A stretch of DNA of 60,000 bases from Adiantum capillus-veneris (taxonomy: Eukaryota; Streptophyta; Polypodiopsida; Polypodiales; Pteridaceae), in NCBI GenBank assembly GCA_014529385.2, contig CM043965.1, positions 60,909,433-60,969,432 on the forward strand, written 5' to 3'. Made by a program: the position numbers and the translations under genes. Position 1 is the first letter of the stretch; each line of letters starts with the position of its first letter. The notes under the pieces were generated by a model. The model saw only the letters and a list, made by a program, of their open reading frames with translations, was not told the origin of the DNA and did not search any database. This document shows, piece by piece, positions 43,097 to 53,992 of the stretch.

Positions 43097-44438
43097 TTAT
43101 TTGCATTTGTTTGCTATTTGGGAAGAAGCCATGATATTTTTCTGCCTTTTTTTTTTTTTGCCAGAGTGGTTAATTCTTGAACCTGAGGCAGTGCAAAAGA
43201 CTTCCATGCAACTCCAGAACTCCTTAAGCGTGTTCTGCTCGTTAGTTAGAAGGGCGTTGGTATCATCTGCGAACTGAGAGAGGCATTGCTGAGAATCCCC
43301 ATCCGGTAGAGTGATGCCTTTGATACGCCCTTGCTCCATCCTATCCTTAATGAGGCAATTCAATCCATCAGTAGAGACGGCGAACAGAAGTGGGGCTAAG
43401 GGGCAGCCCTGCCTAACTGAGCGGTTGAGAGCAAAGACGTCTGAAAGTAGGCCGTTAAAGGCTACCCTTGCCCGGGCAATGCCTAACAAGGTCTTGATAA
43501 AAGAAATCATGATTGGACCAAAGCCCATGAAGAACAAACTCTCCAGGATAAAGGAACACTCCAACCTGTCATAGGCCTTGTCAAAGTCTACTTTCACAAA
43601 CACGAAGTCCTGGTTTGATTCTTGGGCATGTTCAATGCCCTCCCATAAAGCAATCACCGCATACATTATATGCCTCCCTTTAATGAAAACTTTTTGTTCC
43701 TGGGCGATCCAAGTCATCAGATGAACAGTCAACCCATTGGCGACCGCCCGGGCAAGGACTTTGTAGGCTGTGTTGAGCATAGTGAGAGGACGCCAATTAG
43801 ATAGAGAATCCTTAGGTCCTCTCTTATGAATGAGCTTGATTACCCTGTGTTGATGGAGCAAGGTAGGGCTTCGAATTGAAGGGACTCTTCCCAGACTAGC
43901 AAGAGGCAGGGGGCCAAAGTTCTCTTGAATGATTTGAAGAATTCAGCCGGTAGCCCATCAAGACCAGGTGTTTTCTTGTCTTTCATTCCCTTGATGGAAG
44001 TGTACAATTCCGAGAGAGAGAGAGAGAGGTTGCTCAAGTTGGGGAAGGCTCTCTTGAGGTATGACCCTTGTTCTACATGCCCATATCTTTTCTCGGCAGC
44101 TCTTTACTTCTAGTGTGATGGCCTCCTTGGGGCTAAATAAGGTTTCGAAGTGTTTACGGGCATACTCCAGGTTTTCAGCATGGGAGTAGATAGAATAGGC
44201 GGGATCAGAGAAAAGGGGGACTGCCTCCCTGGAATTTTTCCTGCGCAACTGTTTGAACATAGCCTTTGTGGGGCGGTCCACTTGACCCGCCCACCATTCC
44301 TTGAAAAACAGAGAGCTGTGTTTGAGGGTGAGCTCTTCCTCGAGTCGAAGCTGATGTCTCAACATGGAAACCTTGCTCTGGTCAGCAATCGAAGAGCAGT
44401 TGGACTCCAAAGAATTGAACTCATTGTAGATGTTGTCT
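43097..44438 (-). pseudogene. LINE-A reverse transcriptase, 3' part of the split copy
   Basis: Minus-strand pieces in three frames give the linker (SSLFFKEWWAGQVDRPTKAM, NSREAVPLFSDP), KKTPGLDGLPAEFFKSF, then NWRPLTMLNTAYK, KGRHIMYAV, KVDFDKAYDRLECSF, SVRQGCPLAPLLFAV and SQFADDTNALL, the non-LTR RT blocks. Frameshifts lie at a GA run (43983-44000) and near 43860. After SGSRINHSG the text runs into a 12-14 base A run (minus strand, about 43147-43160). Thumb and C-terminal zinc domain are absent. Confidence 0.85.
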
Positions 44439-44665
44439 TGTTGGAATTAGGGTTGCAGAGAAACACACACAGCTTGGAGAAGACGAAGGAAGCTCAAGGC
44501 ACACAATAGAGAGTATGTTACTTAGTGTGCAATGGAAAGATTGTTAGCCCTAGAGTGATGGGCGTATATACAATGCACGGGGGAAAAAACCTCCTAAAGA
44601 GGGAAAAAATGCCCCGGCGGTCCTAGTGTGTTCACACACATCACTACCACATGTATATGGTAACA
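44439..44665 (-). repeat. E5 3' LTR
   Basis: Plus-strand ends are TGTTGGAATT and ATGGTAACA. It is identical to 49361-49587. A gtatata box and a termination-type region are carried on the minus strand. Confidence 0.97.
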
Positions 44666-44680
44666 AATCCCCCCTGGAGT
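44666..44680 (-). other. E5 polypurine tract
   Basis: The minus strand reads ctccaggggggatt immediately before the 3' LTR start TGTTACC. Confidence 0.7.
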
Positions 44681-44740
44681 GATGCGGTGAACGAGAGCTG
44701 GCACATGAGTAAAGGGAAGTGCCATGCCCTGAGGACAGGA

Positions 44741-46987
44741 TCAATCCACAAAGGGGAGTAAGCCCAAAGCTTTGCGGAAAGCTTCAAGCTTCTCACGAGA
44801 CAATGCCTTTGTGAAAAGATCTGCAAGGTTGTCCTGTGTTGGCACATAAGCCAAGCTAATCTCTCCTGCTGAGAGCCTCTCCCTGACATAGTGGTAATGC
44901 ACCTCAATGTGCTTTGTGCGAGCATGAAAAACTGGGTTCCTCGCAACTGCCAATGCGCTCTGACTGTCAGTGTAGATAGTGTTGGCAGTGTCCTGTCCAA
45001 CACCCAAATCAGCCATAAGGCGTCTGAGCCATACACACTCAACCGTAGCTGTGAAGACTGCCCTGTACTCAGCCTCACAACTCGAAGTGGCCACAGTAGG
45101 TTGCTTCTTGCTCAACCATGATATACATGAACTGCCAAGCATGAAACAAAAACCACTTGTGGACACTCGCGTGTCAAAACAACCAGCCCAATCTGAGTCC
45201 GAAAAAGCATGTAAGTCTGGCGGCAATGATCCCCCCTTGGGATAAAACAAGCCAAGATGTAAAGTGCCACTAAGGTAGCGGAAAATCCTCTTGACAGCCT
45301 GCCAATGCTTAGACCCTGGGCTATGCATAAATCTGCTGACCTGCGAGACTGCAAACTGAATATCTGGCCTCGTGTTGCATACATAAATGAGGCAGCCAAC
45401 AGCAGTTTGGTAAAGAGTGACATCAGCAGGATCGCCAGCATCATGTAGACTCAACTTCAAACCTGTTTCCATGGGAGTGGCAATAGGTTTGCAATCCTCA
45501 AGTCCAAACTTACATAGCAATGTCTCTATGTAACTTTTCTGACACAAGGCAATACCACCATCACACTGCTTAAACTGTATACCCAAGTAATGATGCAACA
45601 GCCCCAAATCTTTCATCTTGAAAGTAGCATTCAAATCAGCCTTAAATTCAGCAATATGTCTCTCATTTGGTCCAGTGATCAGCAAATCATCAACATAAAG
45701 AACCACAATGAGAAATACATCATCCTCACGCTTTACATACAATGTGCTTTCTGTTGGACTGTTACAAAAGCCTCGTTTAACCAAATGAGTGTCAGCTTTC
45801 TCATACCAAGCACGAGGAGATTGCTTCAACCCATACAAAGCCTTCTTACATTTGCACACTTTGTCCTCTTGTCTTTTTATGACAAAACCGCGAGGCTGCG
45901 TTACATAAACTTCCTCAAATATGTCACCATTCAAGAAAGCAGTAACAATGTCTGATTGATGTACATCCCAACCAAAATGAGTTGCCAATGCACATAGAAA
46001 ACGCACAGTAGTCATACGACAAGTGGGAGCAAAAGTCTCTTCATAATCTATGCCTTTTTGTTGTGCATAACCCTTTGCAACAAGTCGAGCCTTATGGCGA
46101 TCGATCTCACCATCCGGCTTGCGTTTCAACTTGTAAACCCACTTCGTACCAATGGCCTTTTTGCCAGGAGGCAAATCACATAAAGTCCATGTGTCATTCT
46201 CTATAAGTGCATCATATTCTGATTTCATGGCAGCAATCCAATTTTCTGAATTTTGTGCTTCATCAAAAGACAGAGGCTCCTCAACATCATGTAAACTAGA
46301 CACAGCCAAAGCATAACAATCTGATGCATAAGATGCATGGCGAGAGCCTGAACGAGTATGACTAGATAAAGGTGCATCCAATTTACTGTCACGCAAAGTG
46401 TGCACCAACCATTTTGGCATACCTCTAGCCTGCTCATTTTCAGCCCTTTCCTCATCAAGTACATCATGTACATCTGCATCAGTAATAGGCTGTTCTAAAA
46501 CATTTTCAGAAACCCCCATAGGCTGTACATTTGCCTCATTGGAACTTACATTCGTATTTCCACCACTGAAAAGAGGCAACAAAGTGTCATAAATGTCCTG
46601 TGAGCTTACATTACTGTCTCTAGTACATGACAGCAAGGGCTGAACAGAGTCTTCCACAAACACTACATCCCGTGAAACCAGAATACGTTTTGTTTGCGGA
46701 TGATACAACCTGTAACCTTTGCTTTCAGCACTATAACCAACAAAAATACATTTGACAGCCTTATCATCCAATTTTCTGCGCTGCACTTGTGGTACCAAAG
46801 CATATGCCAAACAGCCAAAAACACGCATGTGCTCAATAGAAGGTTTTCTATCATGCCATGCTTCATATGGAGTAATAGACTGCAAAGCTTTCGTAGGACA
46901 CCTGTTAAGTACATAAGTGGCACACATGATGGCCTCAAGCCAAAAAGAATGCGGCAAAGCTTGACTTTTGACCATACATCGTGCCAT
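44741..46987 (-). pseudogene. E5 pol 3' half: integrase end, RT, RNase H
   Basis: The frame starts at ATG 46987, which is an internal Met (ARCMVKSQALPHSFW), so it is the continuation of the upstream frame after a one-base loss. It contains the Copia RT blocks AIGTKWVYKLKRKPDGE, KARLVAKGYAQQKG, DIVTAFLNGDIFEEVY and the catalytic VVLYVDDLLITG. RNase H follows: SDSDWAGCFDTRVSTSG, SSCEAEYRAV, IYTDSQSALAVARN, ending HIEVHYHYVRER and LADLFTKAL. All catalytic residues are present. Confidence 0.93.
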
Positions 46988-49026
46988 TCCGTTAGTGACC
47001 TGTTTTTCCTCTCAGCAACACCATTTTGCTGAGGTGTATAAGGCACTGTACATTGGTGTTTTATCCCACGACTAGCCAGAAATGCATTAAATTCATGAGA
47101 CATATACTCCCCCCCTCGATCGGAACGGAGGGTGCCCATAGTACATTTTGAGACATTTTCAGCCATAGCCAAAAATTGTTTGAAGCACATAAAAACTTCG
47201 GACTTCGCTTTAAGCGGAAATACCCATGCATGCCTGGAGTAATCATCAATGAAAGTTACGAAGTACAGGTAATTGCCCAAGGACGGAGTTTGCATGGGCC
47301 CACAAACATCACTATGCACAAGCTGCAACCTGCATGTGGCCCTAACTGAACCATCCTTTGGAAACTTAGAACGCTGCATTTTACCCAGAATACAGCCTTC
47401 ACAAACATGTTTGATAGGTGCTTCAAGAGGCGGCAAAGAAGCAACCATATCAGATTTCTGCAAACGCAGCAAACTGGCAAAATTCAGATGACCAAAACGT
47501 GCATGCCAAAGTTTTGCATCTGAAATAGCCCTTGAATCTACAACAGCATTTGCAAAATTTTGTCCACACTTGTCATACAAAGTGAGCTTATACAGCCCAT
47601 GGCACAAAAGCCCAGATGCAACAATTTCATCACCAAAACTGAGATCATGAACTGTACATCTGTCATCCACAAATTTGACTACAAGTCCAAGTCTAGCAAG
47701 TGCGGATACAGACAAGAGATTCTTCTTGATCCCAGGTACATAAAGTGCATCAACAAGTGTGAAGGAACTGCCATTAGCAGCAGTGAGCACAATCTTTCCA
47801 ACTCCCTGAACTGGATAAGAGGCGTTGTTGGCACAAGTGACTGAATTCCCATGAGGGACAGACTCGAGAGAGGTAAACAATTCATGATGTGAGGTAATGT
47901 GATTTGTAGCACCACTGTCGAAATACCACACATGTGAATCTGCAGCAACTGACAAGCATGCATCATGGACAGCAGGATTGTAAGTGCACTCTGCGCTAAA
48001 AGCCCATTCTGCATCAACATCAGCATCACAATCTCCTTTCACAGAAGACTCAACAATGGCTGCATTTGTAGTGGAACCAGCATTTGCAGTGGAACCACCC
48101 TCTTTCTTCTTAGCCTCTTTGGCCTTCAACTTAGGACACGACTTGATCAAGTGATCATTGGCTTTACAATAATGGCAACGCATCTTCTTTTTGCCCTTAT
48201 CACCAGAATTGCCAGACGAAGTGCTGCCACCAGAAGCATTAGGAACAGAATTTTTGCCACTCGCAGCAGAACCATAAGAAGTGGCTGCATTACTGTTACC
48301 ACCCTTTCTTTGAGAAGCAATAAAAGCCTGTTCAACTGCACGCTGCCTAGTCCTGTTTTTTCTAGAAAGTGACTCTTGCAACAACAATGTGCATAATGCA
48401 TCAAATTTGACAACTTCAGGATTTCCTTGGGTCATCAGTCTCCAAGTACTAGCAAAAGTCTGGTAGGAATCTGGTAAGGCATCAAGAACAGTCTGCACAA
48501 GGGAACTTTCCGAAATGACTTCACCTGCAGAAATGAGTTGCTCATTGATATCCTTGACACTAGCAAGGAAAGTGTCCATATCATCTTCCTCATGCATAAT
48601 CTTCGACTCTAGCTCTTTACGCAGCAAAGCAATTTTAGCCTCATTGCGGCTTGCATAAAGACCTGCTAGAATATCCCAAGCCTGTTTTGCAGATTTTGCT
48701 GAACGGATGTGAGGAATAATGGTGCGCTTCACAGACAACGCAATCAATGCATGAGCCTGCGCATCCTTAACATCCCAACGAGCTTGTTCTGCCGTAGGCA
48801 AAACAACTCTAACAGCTGCAATCCTTGCAGCAAGACCTGCAACATCCTCAACATCGCCTACATCTTCAGAACCAGGACGTACATCAATGCCCTGCACAAT
48901 GTTCCAGACACCTTTTGACACAAGAACATGTTGCATCATATAAGCCCACATAGGATAGTTGTCCCCATCCAACCTGTCCTCAGCAGCAAACATCTTGAAC
49001 ACATCTGTGTTGTTGTTGTCAGCCAT
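46988..49026 (-). pseudogene. E5 gag, protease and integrase (frame broken at its 3' end)
   Basis: The start is chosen at ATG 49026 (ADNNNTDVFKMF) in an accATGG context; the frame upstream to 49086 lacks gag similarity. The UBN2-type gag (GDNYPMWAYMMQHVL, AKQAWDILAGLY) is followed by knuckle CHYCKANDHLIKSC, protease YFDSGATNHIT, the integrase zinc region (LWHARFGHLNF, CEGCILGKM) and core (HSDVCGPMQTPS, LRSDRGGEY, QQNGVAERKNR). The frame shifts just after the catalytic Glu region, at about 46988, where one base of an AA(A) run is missing compared with the continuation. Confidence 0.93.
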
Positions 49027-49348
49027 GGTAAATGCTGCACCTGATGTGAAAACTGCCCGAAAATAGGAGAAATGGAGCGGGAACAACTTGTGCTATATAG
49101 CACAAACCATAGAAGACTATAAGACACCTGTTATGCAAAAAACGGCACTGACAGAAAATCTGCACAAAATGACGAAATAGCTTGTGCAGTACTGCCCGTA
49201 GTGGAAACGGAGGCCGAAATAAGCCCAAATCAAAATTCTGAGCAGACCTTCGACCTGCGAATGCTCGCCAAAGCTCACTGAAATCGGAGAAAGTGAGCAG
49301 GCGTGTGCTGGAGCAGCTGGCGACTAAGCCCGGGAGGACGTGACCTGC

Positions 49349-49360
49349 TCTGATACCAAT
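49349..49360 (-). other. E5 primer-binding site
   Basis: The minus strand reads att and then ggtatcagagca next to the 5' LTR end. It is complementary to initiator tRNA-Met. Confidence 0.9.
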
Positions 49361-49587
49361 TGTTGGAATTAGGGTTGCAGAGAAACACACACAGCTTGGA
49401 GAAGACGAAGGAAGCTCAAGGCACACAATAGAGAGTATGTTACTTAGTGTGCAATGGAAAGATTGTTAGCCCTAGAGTGATGGGCGTATATACAATGCAC
49501 GGGGGAAAAAACCTCCTAAAGAGGGAAAAAATGCCCCGGCGGTCCTAGTGTGTTCACACACATCACTACCACATGTATATGGTAACA
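49361..49587 (-). repeat. E5 5' LTR
   Basis: 227 bp, identical to the 3' LTR. Sequence runs TGTTACCATATACATG ... TAATTCCAACA on the minus strand. Confidence 0.97.
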
Positions 49588-50501
49588 TGTCTCTACATTG
49601 CTGTCTGAACAAATTAACATGTTTCCTTATAGAGATGAGGAGTTGTTGTGTTTCTTTAACAGCAACCAGACCAGGCCTTTGAGGGTGACCTGATGGCAAA
49701 GAAATGCTTTGACCAGAGATTCTCGATAGCAAGTTGGACATCTGGGAGTTGAAAGAGCTCCGGGTCAGTATGAAACCAATGATTACGGACCTTGTTGGCT
49801 TTATCATCAAGAGTTACTACTAGTGGATAGTGGTCAGAGAGATATGAACTCCTAGCCACCTTGGCTTTGATTCTACAGAACATGTTGGCAGTGGTATAGT
49901 CAATATAACATCTGTCTAAACGAGCCTTCCTGGCAAGCTGGCCCTGGCTGTAGTTTTGCCAGGAAAAGTCCCCCTCAGTTCCTATGTCATGAACCTGAAG
50001 ATTTTCCTTGAGGATTTCCCAGCGAGATTTCTCTTGCCCTAAGATGACATTGCCAAGGCACATGAATCTGTCATGGATGCTCTCAACCATGTTAAAGTCT
50101 CCTATCAGGACACAAGGACCTGAGAATGTGGGGAGCTCCACCCATAGCCTAGCTCGATCCGCCAATGAACCTCCTGCATACACTAAAATGATGAGGCAGT
50201 TGAGGGGGGCAGGGGCGTGTACTGCACACCAGTTCGTGCCACTTTTTACCTTGTCAACAGTGATTCCCCATGAGGGGGGAACGCCGATGGCTGCTCCTCC
50301 TAAACCTCTCGGGTGGTTAGAAGCGAACCAGTCCTTGTTTTGGGAGACCTCGATGAGTCTTCTTACAAGGTCGCCGTCCCCGGTGACCTTGATTTCTTGA
50401 AGGGCTATGACATCATCGGGGTGGTCCCGGCACCAATAGGCAACTCTCTTGGCCTTGCCAGGGTCTGAAATGCCTTTGATATTCCAGGAGACAATTCTCA
50501 T
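49588..50501 (-). pseudogene. LINE-A ORF2 endonuclease, 5' part of the split copy
   Basis: ATG 50501 opens RIVSWNIKGISDPGKAKRV. The apurinic-endonuclease motifs are IALQEIKVTG, LIGDFNMVESIHDR and LSDHYPLVV. One frameshift near 49665 moves the text into the frame ending at the Copia insertion (LVAVKETQQLL, NLFRQQCRD). The ATG overlaps the ORF1 stop as ATGA. Confidence 0.85.
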
Positions 50502-52117
50502 TTGTGGGATCTTTGGGGCTTTTTGCCTGAGCTGCCTCCCCTAGGGGGTGTTTGAGCTACATTGGAATGTGAACGCTTGTTGTCCTTGACGATCTCCATA
50601 GGAACAGGGTTGACAGGAACCAGTTCGAGAGAACGAGGAGGGGGTTCAAGAGTAGAAGTGTCTTTGTTTAGATCCAGCATGGACTCATGGTCCATTGCAT
50701 TCACCTGAGCTTCCAATGAAGAGGAAGCAAGGTTGGGGTTGGGGGGGGGCTTGATTCTGTTGGGTAGGGGGGATGAACTCTCCTTCATCGGAGTCGGACG
50801 AATCCGCAAAATCCTGGAGGGGTGGGAGAATGACGAAGCGGTTGGCTTGTCTCCCTTATTCTTGGGTGCTTGGGGCCTAGGAGCCTTCTTACCATTCACA
50901 TTGCCTTGGCTACCTGGAGGAAACTATTCGGGGGCTTGGGGATTGTCCGATGTCAGCGAAGCAGTAGGGACCGGAGAAGTGGGTGGAGCAAGGGAAGGGA
51001 TGGGGGCGGGGGGTTTCGGGTTGCGACTAGGGCAGCCCCTAACGAAGTGGCCATCAGTACCACAAAGGAAGCAAGACTTGGGGAGATACTTGTATTCAAC
51101 CTTCTGCTCAAATACCTCCCCGTCATCAATCAGAATCTCAATGCAGTCCGGCATGGGACCTCCCAGATCCATTTCGACAAGGGCTTGAGGGTGCCAAGCA
51201 TGGTTGAACTCCCGTCGGGGCCTTCCTCCAATGACTCTGCCCAATACAGAGGCAATGAGTTTGAGATGCTGGTGAAGATGAAGGGGAAGATTGGGAAGCT
51301 CAACCCATACCGGATAGTTCTTGATGGCTAAAACAAACGGGTCAAATTCCTTATGCCACCTGTAGAGCATCAAAGGGGAATTGCGAATCATCCATTGGCC
51401 GTGACTCAAGATATCAAAGGCCATCGTCTCGTCCTTAAACAAAAATAGGTAGTGATTCTCTGGGAGGGCTTGGATAGACTCTACCACAACCCCTCTAGGG
51501 CCCCGATGATTCCTAATCCAGGCTTTGAGGACCTCAGCAGGAGGGCAAGGGCCAGCCAATAGACCAATGATAGCTCGAGACTCAAGTTCAGCTTGAAGTT
51601 TACGTACCTGAGCAGCAGGTAGGGTAATGGATGGCTTGCCTCTTGAACAATTTCCTGTAGCTTTAGGAGGATTTCCCACGCCCTGTTTGCTGAGAGGCGA
51701 GGGGCTATGCGTTGTATGTACTCCCACATCTTCGCCGCGTGGTTGGGGCTGCGGTGACATCGGGCCATGGGGCGTGGGCATCCCATCCTGTAGGGGAGGG
51801 TGATGAAGAAGCTGCTGCAGAGAGGCTTGGAGGTGCTCCACTTGAGCTCGGGTGAGAGGCTCTGGGAGCAGGGGGGAAGAGGGGGAAGCCATCAACAGAG
51901 GTAGCGGGGTAGCCAGGTTGTTCATGATGAGCGACCTGTGAGGTAGAGGGTTGGAAGCATCCCAAGCATTAGTCGAGGTAGGGGGCGAGGGGTGGGCGAG
52001 AGGGCCTGGGAACCCAGGGAAGGGCATCTTCCCCAAGCAGAGAGACCTCGTCTCACTGGAATCTTGCCCTCGGTCTTTTGCGAACATGAGGCTGGAGCCA
52101 AATGTTATGGACATCAA
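50498..52117 (-). pseudogene. LINE-A ORF1 (RNA-binding, zinc knuckle)
   Basis: The minus-strand frame runs from about 52117 to TGA 50498-50500 with one internal TAG (50926-50924). The first ~150 residues are Pro/Ser-rich. A DUF4283-like domain follows (HYLFLFKDETMAFDILSHGQ, MIRNSPLMLYRWHKEFDPF, YPVWVELPNLPLHLHQ), then a CX2CX4HX4C knuckle (CFLCGTDGHFVRGC) and a Pro-rich tail. It is the usual ORF1 layout of plant L1-type LINEs. Confidence 0.8.
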
Positions 52118-53129
52118 AGAGAGTGTGAGTGAAGGGGGCGATATGAAAGCAGGGGATGTGGGTAAGAAGGGGGCCGTTGGAAACGCCTACAATTTCATTC
52201 AATACAAGCATGAAATGAATTGATATGGTTAGCTTATAACGGTGGGGAGTATTAACACACGAGGAGGTGGAGTAAACTTAGGGAGGTAGAATTAAATAGA
52301 GAATATACGTAAACTTAAACACTACATAGTTAGAGCCTATTGGCGAGAGGTGAAGTGGCATATCTTCCACGTGGCAGGCTGAGAGAGGCTGCCGGCTTGC
52401 CGCCTGGCCGGCAGGTCTGAGAGTTCCTGTCTGAAAAGGACACATTCTAACTTACGTTTGTGTTGACGTCTAATAAATTGACTTTTGCGCTCTTAACTTG
52501 GATTCTACAGTCTAACTTAAATAGCTACACGGTTACACCCGCTTATATTCAGGAGGCTGCTCCCACGTCTCCATTGCTCCACCTCCTTTTGGAGCACTAT
52601 TCCCTCTTACTTTCTCAATGTGGATCAAGAACTTGTTCCCACCTTTATCTCGGCCTTTATTTCTCTTGAAGGCATATCTCTTAGAGGGCCTTCTCGTAGG
52701 CCCTCCCAAACTGCAATTGAAGATGTTGTTGTAAGAATACAACATTCTCATAGGCCTGCTTCAGTCGCCCCTGAGCCTAAGGCTACGCTCGTGTGGAGGG
52801 TGCTTGAACCACCCTCTCAAAAAGCCTCTACGCCAATTCACAGTATGCTATATTAATAATGTAGGAAAAACTATCCCCCAAAAGTAGGATGAAAGCATAA
52901 ATTTTGTGTGCAACCAGCGTAGATCAACATTGGTCATAGGGAATGCACTTGAGTCTGGGGCTACTTCATATAAATGGGAGGGCCTTCAGATTTTAGAAGG
53001 TCATCTTTGAAGAGGCGTTTTTGGTGCCTCTATGGGTAGGAGCTCTTAAAAAACCAAATAGGCCTTTTCAATGTTGAATCTCAAAAGCATGACAAGTAAA
53101 AATTCTTATTTTCACAAATATGTGAGAGG
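52118..53129. other. LINE-A 5' flank; no gene recognised
   Basis: It probably includes the LINE-A 5' untranslated region and the 3' end of LINE-C. Open frames at 52460-52856 on either strand have no recognisable content. Confidence 0.4.
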
Positions 53130-53992
53130 TTATATTAATAAGAGAAAGCCATTACATCAACACCATGCTCAATTCGAGCCATGGCCACATACATTTCAAA
53201 AGAAACTGAAGATCAAAAGGAACCCCAACCCCGCAAACATCAAATTGTCATAGACCTGACCGTAAGAGTTACTCAATCCCAGTTGTAAGAGGTCTTGCTT
53301 TTTCCAATCCCAATAATAGTTTCCCTGTTATCTTGGATAATCTCTGAGTAGCTAGCTATCGAGAGAACATGGACGAGCACTCGGCCATTCGTGGCCTTCC
53401 TAATATGGTGGAACAAGCAGAATCTAACGACTTGAGTACATATCAAAATCGGTTGGCTTTTCCCTTTCCCTCCAAGGAGCAGATCATTCTTGGAAAACCC
53501 AATCTTCCACCTTTGGATCCATTTGCACACCTTACGTACCAAGCCTGTAGCCCCTAGGCACTCCAAGAATTAGTGGGGCACATCCTACCTATCAGAGTCG
53601 ATACCTCGAGCTAAGATCTTGTCACCTACTGGGAAGGCCCCCCATAACACCTTCCATGGAAAGATCTTCATTGACAAGGGTAAGTGAGGGCTCCATATGT
53701 TCTTCATAGATGCCAGCCACACTGAGCCTCTGGCCATTGCTTGCCCCACTGCTTGTTCAAGAGGGTGTGTGGTTTGAGGAAGTAGCTACTTTGTGGCCAT
53801 CGCTAGGCTTTCCACTCAAAGTTGGGTACGCTTAGGGGCATTAAGAGATTGCCCACCTTTCCAAATCTCTATTAATCAGTAGCCTTTCCGTGTCGTTAAG
53901 GTAAAACTGAGCATCCACAAGGTTTGCCTCTTTTCAGTTCAGGATAATGGTGTCCCATAAGTGGGTCAGACAGTAGAGTCCTTTGTTAATCA
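53130..53992 (-). pseudogene. LINE-C ORF2 C-terminal (zf-RVT) region, 3' part
   Basis: Minus-strand text in shifting frames reads GLYCLTHLWDTIIL, NDTERLLINRDLERWAI, VWLASMKNIWSPHLPLSMKI, FPWKVLWGAFPVGDKILARG and KWIQRWKIGFSKNDLLLGG. The 'W..l....i..F.Wr.....lpv...l..rg' pattern is the zinc-binding RVT region at the end of plant LINE ORF2. The copy is interrupted at 53993 by a solo LTR. Confidence 0.6.

Larger units (their letters stand above)
44439..49587 (-). mobile_element. E5: full-length, very young Copia element inserted in LINE-A
   Basis: LTRs 44439-44665 and 49361-49587 are 227 bp each and identical base for base as I read them. The flanking duplication is tgtct at 44434-44438 and 49588-49592. 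Primer site, gag, protease, integrase, RT, RNase H and polypurine tract are all present. Removing it joins the LINE-A frame cleanly (...FRQQCRD / NIYNEFNSLE...). One base is missing in integrase; otherwise coding is intact. Confidence 0.97.

Noticed and set aside
47560-48918. Plus-strand frames opposite the Copia gag
   Set aside because: Antisense to a well-supported coding frame and without any family motif.
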